Assembly (NCBI GenBank): GCA_021775755.1 | Contig: JAJFHE010000073.1 | Location: 1-38,513 of the forward strand | Reading direction: 5' to 3' | Source: Hyphomicrobiales bacterium | GTDB taxonomy: Bacteria > Pseudomonadota > Alphaproteobacteria > Rhizobiales > JAJFHB01 | DNA length: 38,513 nucleotides | Shown: one piece after another, positions 9,788 through 17,521 of the stretch | Position numbering within the stretch: position 1 is the stretch's first letter | Layout of the letters: each line of letters begins with the position of its first letter | Translations under genes and position numbers: made by a program | Notes under the pieces: generated by a model | Told to the model about the DNA's origin: nothing | Seen by the model: only the letters and a program-made list of their open reading frames with translations | Databases searched by the model: none

Positions 9788-10606
9788 TCACGGGTTCGAT
9801 GTGGATACCGATGTCACGCCGTAGCGCAGGAACGTTACAGAGCCGCGGCCGCGGCCGCCGTTGAGCATGGACCCGGAGGTGCGCGGACCGTTTTCGTCGA
9901 TGGAGAGACCGGCGGAATCCTTAATACTGCGCAACGCCAGGGAGATGTCGCCCATCGCCTCGGCGAGGGCCATTGTCTCTGCCTGCTCGGGATGAAGCTC
10001 AACCGTTGCGGTCTTGCCGATTACCACCTGTTCACCGTCGTCGTTGTCGCGGAACGTCTGGTCAATGGCGAGAACACGCACATTCGTCAGCACCGTTTCG
10101 CTGACATGCGCCTCGCGCGAGCTCGTGCCGACCCTAGTGCGGCGTGTGACGATGATGTCGACACGGTCATTCGGCAGAATGAACCCGCCGGCTCCGGTTT
10201 CAGGCGAAATGCGCACGGAAATCGCACGCATGCCTTCCGGCAGTATGGCGGCCATGAAGCCGCCGGAATCGGGCCGGATAATTTTCCGGTCGATGATCGG
10301 CTCGCCCTCTATGAACGGCACACGGACGGTCGATCCGGCAAAGTTGCTGATCGCGTTGGGCGCTCTGTCGCGCGTCACCAATGTTGAGGTTACCGCCTCG
10401 CGTGGCCATTCCTGCCAGCGCAGATGACCCGAAACGACGAGAGATCCAAGCTCAATGTCCTTGGCGGCTACGAGAACCTGTGTGGTTTCTATGCGCGGTG
10501 CTTCTACGGTCCGCGGCTCGCCGCCGGCCATTCCACGAACCAGAAGCGCGGCACCGCCGGCCGCCACCAGCGCCAAACCAAGTATTGCAATACGTGCTTT
10601 ATTCAT
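9788..10606 (-). CDS. cpaB: Tad pilus assembly protein CpaB/RcpC
   Basis: Periplasmic protein of 272 residues that accompanies the CpaC secretin. One N-terminal membrane anchor (about 5-24) is followed by a SAF-like domain (about 45-110, beginning VLVAAKDIELGSLV) and the RcpC/CpaB domain (about 115-220, with GAGGFILPNDRVDIIVTRR). Both features are standard for the family. It follows cpaA after 139 bases, a gap large enough to hold a promoter and containing a CtrA-like sequence near cpaA's end. It touches cpaC closely. Confidence 0.92.
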   Translation of the reverse strand: MNKARIAILGLALVAAGGAALLVRGMAGGEPRTVEAPRIETTQVLVAAKDIELGSLVVSGHLRWQEWPREAVTSTLVTRDRAPNAISNFAGSTVRVPFIEGEPIIDRKIIRPDSGGFMAAILPEGMRAISVRISPETGAGGFILPNDRVDIIVTRRTRVGTSSREAHVSETVLTNVRVLAIDQTFRDNDDGEQVVIGKTATVELHPEQAETMALAEAMGDISLALRSIKDSAGLSIDENGPRTSGSMLNGGRGRGSVTFLRYGVTSVSTSNP

Positions 10607-10678
10607 TGCTACTCAACTGAACAAACTCACCAACAGGGGGGTCGACTGACCCGTCGCAAACATTTGATCGCGCAATGG

Positions 10679-10693
10679 TCAAATTAGGGTTAA
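10679..10693. promoter_or_regulatory. CtrA-like site in the cpaA-cpaB gap
   Basis: TCAA-N7-TTAA on the plus strand (TTAA-N7-TTGA on minus) differs at one position from the alphaproteobacterial CtrA consensus TTAA-N7-TTAA. It lies about 75-90 bases upstream of cpaB. CtrA is known to control pilus genes in Caulobacter; its role here is inferred. Confidence 0.3.
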
Positions 10694-10745
10694 TGGCGGG
10701 CAAGGCGGTTTGCGCGCGCGATGAAATTGCAACAGCCCGGCACCC

Positions 10746-11288
10746 TTAACCAAGGACCGCTTGAAACCAGGGCGTTGCGGGAAATACCAGCAGCCCGGCA
10801 ATCGCCAGAGCGATGCCGTAAGGCACACCGTGTTTGGGATCGTGGAGCCGCTCGGCCCATTCCGTGCCGGAAAAACCGGCCGGCAGGGGCCAGGCGCGCG
10901 CCGCAAGCATGACCATGGTGAGCGCACCGCCTGCGATGGACGCCCACAGCGCATATTCAAAGACCTGAGCCCAGCCCAGCCAGATCGCGGTGGCTGCGAA
11001 GAACTTCGCATCGCCGCCGCCGATCCAGCCCAGCGAGAACAGCGAAAAACCCAAAACCAGCATCGCGAATCCGGCAGAAAGATGCATAAGGACCACCCAC
11101 GGTTCCATGCCGGCAGCAACGGCAACCGCAAAGAAGGCGCCCGCGAACAGAAGGCACAGGCGGTTGGATATGGTCATCGACAGAAAATCGCTCACCGCAG
11201 CAATGACCATGGCGAGAGGAAATACCGAGAGAATGAGAAGTTCGATCACGCGTGCGTACTCACAATGTCGTGGAGTTGGGAGAGCCAT
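10746..11288 (-). CDS. cpaA: Prepilin peptidase CpaA/TadV
   Basis: Inner-membrane aspartic peptidase that cuts the leader from the Flp pilin and the TadE-type pseudopilins. The frame has 180 residues, close to the short CpaA/TadV form without the cysteine-rich and methylase part of PilD. The two catalytic aspartates are visible: one in AAVSDFLSMTISN and one in GGGDAKFF. About five to six membrane segments are predicted. The true start may be GTG 11249, which removes 13 non-hydrophobic residues and gives the usual start just before the first membrane segment; neither start has a strong ribosome site. It lies 215 bases after flp, with terminator-like hairpins between. Confidence 0.9.
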   Translation of the reverse strand: MALPTPRHCEYARVIELLILSVFPLAMVIAAVSDFLSMTISNRLCLLFAGAFFAVAVAAGMEPWVVLMHLSAGFAMLVLGFSLFSLGWIGGGDAKFFAATAIWLGWAQVFEYALWASIAGGALTMVMLAARAWPLPAGFSGTEWAERLHDPKHGVPYGIALAIAGLLVFPATPWFQAVLG

Positions 11289-11389
11289 GGGGTTGCTTCA
11301 AGCATGGCGCAATCCTCGCACAGCCAGGTAAACCCGCCGTAAACCGGCTGCGGCCCGATACAGGTTGTGCAGCGAATTCGCAGACGCCC

Positions 11390-11430
11390 AAAAAAGTAAC
11401 GAGGCCGCCAGCTCAATGCCGGCGGCCCCG
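11390..11430 (-). terminator. Hairpin terminator after the flp pilin gene
   Basis: On the minus strand a GC-rich stem (GGCCGCC 11403-11409 with GGCGGCC 11421-11427) is followed a few bases later by six T (complement of A 11390-11395). It lies about 75 bases past the flp stop and before cpaA. It probably ends most flp transcripts, so that pilin is made in excess over the assembly proteins. Confidence 0.55.
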
Positions 11431-11439
11431 TTTGCCTCC

Positions 11440-11477
11440 CTGTCAGGTTTCCCGAATTCGGGAGAAGGGCTGACAGG
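11440..11477. repeat. Inverted repeat between flp and cpaA
   Basis: CCTGTCAG (from about 11438) pairs perfectly with CTGACAGG (about 11470-11477), enclosing the palindrome CCCGAATTCGGG. It lies right after flp. It could be an RNA stem protecting the flp message or part of a two-part terminator with the neighbouring hairpin. Confidence 0.5.
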
Positions 11478-11502
11478 CCTGTTGTATTGAATGCGTCTTG
11501 CC

Positions 11503-11664
11503 TTAGAGGCTGGTCGCAACCGTCGTAAACAGAGTCGTCAGGTTGGTACCAACGGTCGTCAGAACGCCGATAATGGCGACGGCGATGCCGGCAGCAATCA
11601 GGCCATACTCAATAGCGGTTGCACCGGACTCTTCCTTGGCAAACTGCGCGAAAAGCTTCTTCAT
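11503..11664 (-). CDS. flp: Flp-family major pilin
   Basis: Small type IVb pilin, the building block of the Tad pilus, 53 residues. The leader has 14 residues and ends in glycine; cutting by CpaA before A15 would give mature ATAIEYGLIAAGIAVAII. Glu at mature position 5 and the adjacent Tyr are the family's Flp motif. A single hydrophobic helix follows. The longer frame reaching back to 11754 is rejected: ATG 11664 has a good ribosome site (AAGGAG, 6 bases upstream) and gives the standard leader. The upstream DNA is AT-rich with a long RNA stem in the leader, and terminator hairpins follow, which fits a strongly expressed, separately tuned gene. Confidence 0.95.
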   Translation of the reverse strand: MKKLFAQFAKEESGATAIEYGLIAAGIAVAIIGVLTTVGTNLTTLFTTVATSL

Positions 11665-12170
11665 TTTTGGTCTCCTTGGATACACAGGTTTGACAGCACC
11701 AGTTCTCTCTGCCAATTTTCTTGATCTCTCTGGCAGCTCTGAACTGTCGACCACACTAATTCCCCCGAGTTACGATGAAGTTAAAATCCTGAACTTCGCT
11801 TATATAAACATGAAATGACTATTTCGTTGTTGGTTAACGTTGAGTTATTATCTTTTTGCTCATGAATATTCTTACAATTACATATCTTATACAGATAATA
11901 TCGCAGTAATACCCAGAAATCATTGGTTAATTGGGTGTTGATGCCCTGTAGCGCCAGAATGGAGAGCCACTAAGGCGGTTCACCAGCTTTTGTTTTGCGA
12001 CCGGTTGCACAGAGCATTGAGCCACCAGTGTTGCCGGGACGCGCGAACGCGCACGCAACCGCCCCCGAACTCTTTCACCGTAGCGCCTGCCCGCGGCACC
12101 GGCGGCCCCCGGCGTCCGTAAGGGTTCCTTCACCATTTCCGCCGTTAATAGCGCCAACAGAGATATTCAC
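11665..12170. other. Intergenic region between flp and the secretin N-domain gene
   Basis: About 500 bases without a convincing gene. The part from 11755 to 11940 is markedly AT-rich compared with its surroundings and should contain the flp promoter; TTAA-N7-TTAT at 11834-11848 resembles a CtrA site. The part from 11990 to 12170 is GC-rich again, with a short palindrome GCGCGAACGCGC at 12041-12052. A 76-residue minus-strand frame here (11927-12157) looks like chance. Confidence 0.6.
11700..11746 (-). promoter_or_regulatory. Long stem-loop in the flp leader
   Basis: CAGTTC (11700-11705) pairs with GAACTG (11741-11746), and CTGCCA (11709-11714) with TGGCAG (11731-11736), with a 16-base loop. 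This gives a two-part stem 36-82 bases upstream of the flp ATG, within the probable transcript. It may stabilise or regulate pilin mRNA. Confidence 0.5.
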
Positions 12171-12704
12171 ATGTTCGATAGAGTGAGTGCGATGCGTAAC
12201 GGATTGTCCAACAAACTTCTCCGGGCCGGCCGGTTTGCCGGGCTCACCTTGTTCGGCGCCCTGGCAGGAGCCACGATTGCGACGAGCGCACCGGCATATG
12301 CCGAAAATTCATTGCGTGTCCTCGTGGACCAGGCGCAGATCGTGCCGCTGGTGACAGCACCTTCCATGGTCATCGTCGGCAACCCGATGATTGCCGATGC
12401 GACTATTCACAACGGCAACATTCTGGTCATTCATGGCAAGAATTACGGCACGACCAACATTGTCGTGCTCGATCATGACAGTCAGGAAATCGCCAACCTC
12501 GCGCTCAATGTCGTCACGAGCGGCAATCATGAGCTTTCTCTTTATCGTGGCTCAGCGCGCATCACGCTCAATTGCGCGCCGCGGTGCGAACATGAGCTTA
12601 ATGTCGGCGACAGCCTCGAGACCTTCAAGATGATCCTCGAACAGGTCTCCAACAAGGGCGCACAAGCCAGCGGCGCCGCGGAAGCTCCGGCCGAGGGCGA
12701 GTAA
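12171..12704 (+). CDS. Stand-alone pilus-assembly N-domain protein (secretin N-domain only)
   Basis: Exported protein of 177 residues. A signal sequence (to about residue 44, ending PAYAEN) is followed by one domain (about 47-117) that resembles the N-terminal pilus-assembly domain of CpaC: a run of short strands around VIVGNPMIADATI and YGTTNIVVLD. It has no secretin ring domain. After the domain come a segment with two cysteines (NCAPRCEHEL), which could form a disulfide, and an alanine- and glutamate-rich tail. Such solo domains are often found in tad loci and may assist the secretin or pilus in the periplasm (inference). It is alone on its strand and ends 30 bases before a strong terminator. 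ATG 12192 is an alternative start. Confidence 0.8.
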   Translation: MFDRVSAMRNGLSNKLLRAGRFAGLTLFGALAGATIATSAPAYAENSLRVLVDQAQIVPLVTAPSMVIVGNPMIADATIHNGNILVIHGKNYGTTNIVVLDHDSQEIANLALNVVTSGNHELSLYRGSARITLNCAPRCEHELNVGDSLETFKMILEQVSNKGAQASGAAEAPAEGE

Positions 12705-12734
12705 TACCAAGGGCGGCAATTATCTGGAACGGCG

Positions 12735-12771
12735 AAGGCCGCGCCCCTTTCGGGACGCGGCCTTGCTTTTT
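12735..12771 (+). terminator. Strong rho-independent terminator
   Basis: AAGGCCGCG and CGCGGCCTT form a perfect 9-bp stem, followed by GCTTTTT. It lies 30 bases after the gene at 12171-12704, between that gene and the convergent tadG-like gene. Confidence 0.85.
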
Positions 12772-12800
12772 GAGGCGTGGCGGTCGCTGAGCGGGGCGAC

Positions 12801-14396
12801 TTACCGCGACAGCCTCAAGTTGCTCAGCTGCTTGCCGATCGTTTTGAAGTGCTGCTGTAGCGTTGCGTTGTCCGGCGAGTCGAAGTAGTGAGCGGCGCTG
12901 GTGGCGCAGTCGCTCATCAGATCCTTGATCGGCCCGTCCGCGAGCTGGAACGTAATCGTGTAGACGAGAATGCCGGTTTCCTTGATGTTTTCGCACAAGG
13001 CCGCCGTACGTTCATCCAGCTCATCGTGAGCGGTGCCCATATTGGTGGTGCCAAGGCGGCCCTGGGCGACATGACCATAGCCGCTGTACCAGGAGAGATT
13101 GTGGTTATCGAGGGCGCCCTGCCCGCCGGTTCCGATGTCGTTCTGGCCGTCGGTAAGCAGAATGAGCACCTTGTTGTAGATCTCGGAGTCGTACTCCGCC
13201 CCTTCGGTGAAGGGTTCGGTGGGCGACAACATGCGCCAGCCCCAGGCAAGCCCGATCGGAATAACCGTGCTGCCGGTCGCCACCATATCGTCGATCGCAT
13301 CGTCGATTTCGCTGCGAATGTTGGTGAGCGGCGTCATGGTTGCGATACGGCAATTGAAATCCGGGCCGCGGCTTGACGAGTTGACCCATTCGTTGAGGTA
13401 CTTGGGTTCACGGCTCTGCCGATCGTCCATGTCGAAATTGTATGTGCCGGTCTCGTCGTTCAGGTAGCTGTTGCCGTACCAGAATCCGACCTGGGAGGCC
13501 TGCCAGCTGTCGGGCTCGTCGGGGGCGAAATAAGGCACCCACAGCGTGTCGCCGTTACTGACATCCGGCGCCGTGTCCAGTGTATCGAAGGGTGCCGGAC
13601 GGGCCTCGACACAGCCGTTCCAGGAGCGGTTGTTGAGGCCTGCATACATGGAGAGCGCATCGGTACCGTCGGCAAAACCTAGACCATTGAAGCTTGAGGC
13701 GCCGGCCGTATCGATCCAGCCGCTGTCCACCATGTCCGCGCCAACGTTGACAGAGGCGGCAAACGGCACGATGCCCATTTTGAGCAGCTCCGGCTCTTCT
13801 TCTTCGCCGAAAACGATTTCAACGAGGTCGCCGGCCGCGCTCTGAAGCGCGTCGATCTTGCCGTTCCAGCCCATCGAGCCGGTGTTGTCGAGCACGAGCA
13901 CGATTTCGGCGCCGCGCGTCTCCTTCACAACTTCGGTTTCAGCGGAAACAGTCACCTCGTTAATGCCGACGATCTTCACGATGGCGGTATTCACATCCGC
14001 GGATGCCGACATGGAGATCACGGAATTATCGATGGTGACGTTCAGAGCACCTGGCACACCCATGGCCGTGTCATCGTAATTGGCATCGAAGAAGAGCTGG
14101 GCGATATCTTCAAGAGCGGCCGGATCCGTTTCACTTGAACTGCCGACGGCAAGTGCGGCGGCGTCGAGTGCGGTGCCAAGGCGCTGCTGCACCAGAAATG
14201 CGCGCGAATAGTCGATCGCCGTGCCCATGGCAATGCTGACCGGTATTGAGGCCAGACCAAACACGATCGCAATGTTTGCGCGCTTGTCGCGAATGAAATT
14301 GCTGAGGCTGCCGATAATGCCGCCGCAGGGGGTGTGACCGTCCGAAACCGGCCTTTTCCGGTCAGCAGTGACCAGCTTTGTTCTGTTATGCTCCAT
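12801..14396 (-). CDS. tadG: TadG-like pilus protein with von Willebrand A domain
   Basis: Membrane-anchored, mostly periplasmic protein of about 531 residues. An N-terminal membrane segment (about 41-60, NIAIVFGLASIPVSIAMG) belongs to a Tad-type pseudopilin-like region. It is followed by a von Willebrand factor A domain starting near 164 with the metal-adhesion motif DNTGS (170-174), a later LILLTDGQND block and a long aromatic, acidic insertion. TadG proteins are thought to be minor components that help assembly or adhesion. ATG 14396 has GGAG 9 bases upstream and is preferred to TTG 14405. The gene is divergent from the TadE genes across an AT-rich region and convergent with the solo N-domain gene. 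Confidence 0.87.
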   Translation of the reverse strand: MEHNRTKLVTADRKRPVSDGHTPCGGIIGSLSNFIRDKRANIAIVFGLASIPVSIAMGTAIDYSRAFLVQQRLGTALDAAALAVGSSSETDPAALEDIAQLFFDANYDDTAMGVPGALNVTIDNSVISMSASADVNTAIVKIVGINEVTVSAETEVVKETRGAEIVLVLDNTGSMGWNGKIDALQSAAGDLVEIVFGEEEEPELLKMGIVPFAASVNVGADMVDSGWIDTAGASSFNGLGFADGTDALSMYAGLNNRSWNGCVEARPAPFDTLDTAPDVSNGDTLWVPYFAPDEPDSWQASQVGFWYGNSYLNDETGTYNFDMDDRQSREPKYLNEWVNSSSRGPDFNCRIATMTPLTNIRSEIDDAIDDMVATGSTVIPIGLAWGWRMLSPTEPFTEGAEYDSEIYNKVLILLTDGQNDIGTGGQGALDNHNLSWYSGYGHVAQGRLGTTNMGTAHDELDERTAALCENIKETGILVYTITFQLADGPIKDLMSDCATSAAHYFDSPDNATLQQHFKTIGKQLSNLRLSR

Positions 14397-14899
14397 GACC
14401 TTCAACTCCGACGCTCCATCTTACCGCCCCTGTTGCTGTCTCGTTCCCGACACAGATCTCAGCTTCGAAGCGTCATTCTACGTTTTTATTTCGTGTCAGC
14501 CACCTTTCTATCACTTTAAATCGAACAACAATTTAATTCAGACAGTACATTTCTCGTATATATGGAATTTAAACTCACTTATTACTTTATTATTATTTTA
14601 TTCCAACTTAATTCAATTTGAACATACCTTCTGCTGCGCCACCCGGCCTTGGAGAAACATGTATGTGAGAGACTACGGCCCAGCGCCCGGCAGCGGGCCC
14701 TCCGCGGCGGTGCGTTGCCCGGATCGATCTGCAACCAGTATACCTTGTATTAACCATAGTGTTTCCGTGAAACCTTTTAAATTTTCGGTTCGAAAGTCAT
14801 GATTTGATAAGTTTTGTCCGGTATTTTTCCAGCAAGAGCATGTACAAAAACGCCGTTTTTATTGAAACGAACGGCTAATACCATAAGGGAGGCATGCAG
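14397..14899. other. AT-rich divergent promoter region between tadG and tadE
   Basis: About 500 bases without a gene. From about 14470 to 14640 the DNA is strikingly AT-rich (many TTTAA and TTATT runs) compared with its GC-rich neighbours, as expected of a divergent promoter or a nucleoid-protein (H-NS/MucR-type) silencing site. A CtrA half-site TTAACCAT lies at 14750-14757, about 145 bases before tadE. The short frames here look like chance. Confidence 0.6.
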
Positions 14900-15457
14900 A
14901 TGACGACCGAACAACCCGGCAATGCTGCGCGCCGTAAAGGTTTGCTGGCACTGCTGCGCCGATTCCATCGATCTTCGGACGGCACCACGGCCATCGAATT
15001 TGGCATCGTTGCGGTACCCTTTCTCGGGCTGCTCATTGCAATCTTTGAAACCACACTGATCTTTTTCACCCAGTCGGCGATCGAAAGCGGCGTTGCCAAT
15101 GCCGGCCGCATGATCCGCACCGGCCAGGTACAGGCGCAAGGCCTGAGCGAAGACGATTTCAAGACGATGGTGTGCGACAGCCTGTCAGGCTATCTCAACT
15201 GCAACACCAACCTGACCGTCGATGTGCGCAGTTTCAGCAACTTTGGATCTGTCGTGCTGCCCGATGCGACGGACGATGACGGCAACCTGACCAACGACTT
15301 TGAGTACGCGCCAGGAACCAGTTCCGAAGTAGTGGTGGTGCGCGCCTTTTACGTTTGGGACATGCTTACGCCCGATCACATTACCGGGTTGTCCAACATG
15401 CCCGGCGGCAAGCGCCTTATTGCAGCGGCTTCCGCATTCCGTAACGAACCCTTCTAA
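14900..15457 (+). CDS. tadE: TadE-family minor pseudopilin
   Basis: Minor pilin-like protein of the Tad system, about 185 residues. A charged N-terminal stretch is followed by a prepilin-like motif SDGTTAIEFGIVAVP at about 33-47 and a hydrophobic helix (about 40-65), the layout of TadE pseudopilins cut by CpaA. The rest is a periplasmic domain with two cysteines (about residues 92 and 99). ATG 14900 is preferred over ATG 14894 because GGGAGG is 7 bases before it. It is followed 18 bases later by a second TadE-like gene, so the two form one operon. Confidence 0.87.
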   Translation: MTTEQPGNAARRKGLLALLRRFHRSSDGTTAIEFGIVAVPFLGLLIAIFETTLIFFTQSAIESGVANAGRMIRTGQVQAQGLSEDDFKTMVCDSLSGYLNCNTNLTVDVRSFSNFGSVVLPDATDDDGNLTNDFEYAPGTSSEVVVVRAFYVWDMLTPDHITGLSNMPGGKRLIAAASAFRNEPF

Positions 15458-15475
15458 GACGGCCGAGGTGCACCA

Positions 15476-16027
15476 ATGTTCCCTTTTCATACAATGTTCT
15501 CGTGGCGGTGGCGGCGTTTCTGCCGGGACCAGCACGGAGTGTCGGCGATCGAGTTCGCGCTGATTTTTCCAATTATGGTGACGATGTATCTCGGCGCCGT
15601 CGACATTTCCCAGGTCCTTACCGCCGACCGCAAAATCACGTCGCTGGCGAGCACGACGGCCGACCTTGTCGCTCAGGCGGAAACGCTTAGCGAAGGCGAT
15701 CTCATCGACATCTACGATGCCGCGGGCGAAATCCTCAATCCGTTCCCCGAGACCGACCTTACAATCGTCATCACCAGCATCGAAGTTGACGGCAATGGCG
15801 ACCCCCAGGTCGACTGGAGCCATGCGCACAACGGATCGCCGCGTTCAAGCGTTAATGGTGTCTCGATCCCCGAAGGCCTTATCGAGGCCGGCGGCAGTGT
15901 GGTGCTTGCCGAGGTGACGTACCTCTACGATTCGATCATCACGGAGTTCGTCGGTCAGAACTTCGAGGTCAGCGATTCCTTCTTCCTGCGGCCACGGCAG
16001 ACCGCGAAAGTCGATTTTCAGGGCTGA
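15476..16027 (+). CDS. tadF: Second TadE/TadF-type minor pseudopilin
   Basis: Pseudopilin-like protein of 183 residues, partner of the preceding TadE. The N terminus (RFCRDQHGVSAIEFALIFP, about 13-31) matches the TadE/TadF processing motif, with the conserved glutamate 5 residues after the likely cut at glycine. A hydrophobic helix follows, and a periplasmic domain of about 130 residues without cysteines. The ribosome site GAGG is 7 bases before ATG 15476. Assignment as TadF rather than a second TadE is by position only. A terminator follows at 16099-16133. Confidence 0.8.
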   Translation: MFPFHTMFSWRWRRFCRDQHGVSAIEFALIFPIMVTMYLGAVDISQVLTADRKITSLASTTADLVAQAETLSEGDLIDIYDAAGEILNPFPETDLTIVITSIEVDGNGDPQVDWSHAHNGSPRSSVNGVSIPEGLIEAGGSVVLAEVTYLYDSIITEFVGQNFEVSDSFFLRPRQTAKVDFQG

Positions 16028-16098
16028 CGCCGGACCTTGCACCAAGGCCAGTTATTACTGCCCTTGGTAATATTCAGTTCAGCCGGACAGAACGAACA

Positions 16099-16133
16099 GG
16101 TGCGCAACCCAGGTGGCGCACCTTTTCTTTTTT
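16099..16133 (+). terminator. Rho-independent terminator after the tadE-tadF operon
   Basis: GGTGCGC (16099-16105) pairs with GCGCACC (16116-16122), followed by TTTTCTTTTTT. It lies about 70 bases after the second TadE-like gene and before the MFS transporter gene. Confidence 0.85.
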
Positions 16134-16205
16134 CACGCGTCTGGCGCCGCGGGATGAAATGTGTGAGGCTCCCGCGCCGATGCGCCCCGCTCCGATTGTC
16201 TGAGC

Positions 16206-17510
16206 ATGAAGGTCCCAAAAGTGCCCGAACCGAACATGTCCTCTCCTGACAGAAGGCCGTCGGAGTTCAGAGCGTGGTTCGTCTGGTCGCTCGGAGCCCT
16301 CGCCTTCGCCTACGGGTTCTTCATGCGCGTTTCACCAAGCGTCATGGTTGACGACCTGATGCGGGATTTCTCCGTCGGCGCGGCCGTGCTCGGCAACCTT
16401 TCCGCCATCTATCTCTATGTTTATGCGGGACTTCAGATCCCCATCGGCGCGATGATGGACCGCTGGGGGCCGCGGCTGATGATTACCTCATCCATCGCCA
16501 TCGCGGGTCTGGGTGCCGCGCTTTTCGCGACAGCGGCAACGGTCGATACTGCCTATGTCGGCCGGTTTCTCATCGGTCTGGGATCGGGCTGCGCGTTTGT
16601 CGGCTCCCTCATACTGGCAGGACGCTGGTTTGCACCCCGGCGTTTTGCGTTTCTGTCCGGCATGACGATGTTTGCGGGCATGGCGGGCGGGATTCTCGGT
16701 CAGGCACCGCTGGCGCAACTGCTGACCGTTACTGACTGGCGCACGGCGCTGATGGGAAGCGCGGCATTCGCCGGCTTGCTGGCCGTGGCGACCTGGTTTG
16801 CAGTGCGCGATCACCCCCCAGATGCCCATGATGGGGCACGCGAGATGAAAGTGTCGGGCCGTGTCCTGTTGCGCAATATGGCCTTGGCACTTGCGAGTTT
16901 ACGGGTTTGGATCGTTGCGCTTGCCGCTGCGGCGCTGACCGGACCCTTGCTGGCGTTTGGCGGTCTGTGGGGCGTCCCGTATCTCATGGAGCGCTACGGC
17001 CTCGACAGGCCCGAGGCCGCCTCATTCGTGACGTTCAATCTGATCGGGTTTGCCATCGGAGCGCCCGCCGGCGGCTGGATCTCCGACTTTATTGGACGGC
17101 GCAAGGCACCCTTGCTGGCGGCGAGCACGACATCGATCGTGTGCCTTACGCTGATGATCTATGTCGACATGCCGCTTGCGGTCACGAGCGCGCTGATCTT
17201 CGTGCTCGGCCTTATGAGCGGTGCGATGGTGGTGACGTTCGCGCTGGCACGCGAAATTACGCCGCCGGGCATCCATGGTGCGGTTACGGGATTCATCAAT
17301 ACAGGCGCCGTCGGCGCCGGCGCGTTGTTACAGCCGTTTATCGGTTATGTCCTCGACCGTAACTGGGACGGAGCCATGGCCGGAGGCGTCAGGGCCTATT
17401 CCGTCGACACCTACCATACCGCCTTTCTCACCCTGATCGGGTGGGCGGTCATGGGGCTCATTTGTGTCATCGCGTTGCGCGAGACCTATTGCCGGCCCGC
17501 GGCCGAATAG
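16206..17510 (+). CDS. MFS transporter
   Basis: Twelve-helix secondary transporter of the major facilitator superfamily, 434 residues. The signature loop between helices 2 and 3 reads GAMMDRWGPRLM and its repeat between helices 8 and 9 is GGWISDFIGRRKAPLL. The layout resembles anion:cation or nitrate/sugar-acid symporters, but the substrate cannot be read from the sequence. No strong ribosome site precedes ATG 16206; ATG 16236, just before the conserved region, is an alternative. It is convergent with the second MFS gene, with only an 11-base gap. Confidence 0.85.
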   Translation: MKVPKVPEPNMSSPDRRPSEFRAWFVWSLGALAFAYGFFMRVSPSVMVDDLMRDFSVGAAVLGNLSAIYLYVYAGLQIPIGAMMDRWGPRLMITSSIAIAGLGAALFATAATVDTAYVGRFLIGLGSGCAFVGSLILAGRWFAPRRFAFLSGMTMFAGMAGGILGQAPLAQLLTVTDWRTALMGSAAFAGLLAVATWFAVRDHPPDAHDGAREMKVSGRVLLRNMALALASLRVWIVALAAAALTGPLLAFGGLWGVPYLMERYGLDRPEAASFVTFNLIGFAIGAPAGGWISDFIGRRKAPLLAASTTSIVCLTLMIYVDMPLAVTSALIFVLGLMSGAMVVTFALAREITPPGIHGAVTGFINTGAVGAGALLQPFIGYVLDRNWDGAMAGGVRAYSVDTYHTAFLTLIGWAVMGLICVIALRETYCRPAAE

Positions 17511-17521
17511 CGGCCAGACCC

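Noticed and set aside
11665-11754. Longer N terminus for the Flp pilin
   Set aside because: It adds 30 polar residues not found in Flp leaders; the ATG at 11664 has a good ribosome site and gives the standard 14-residue leader.
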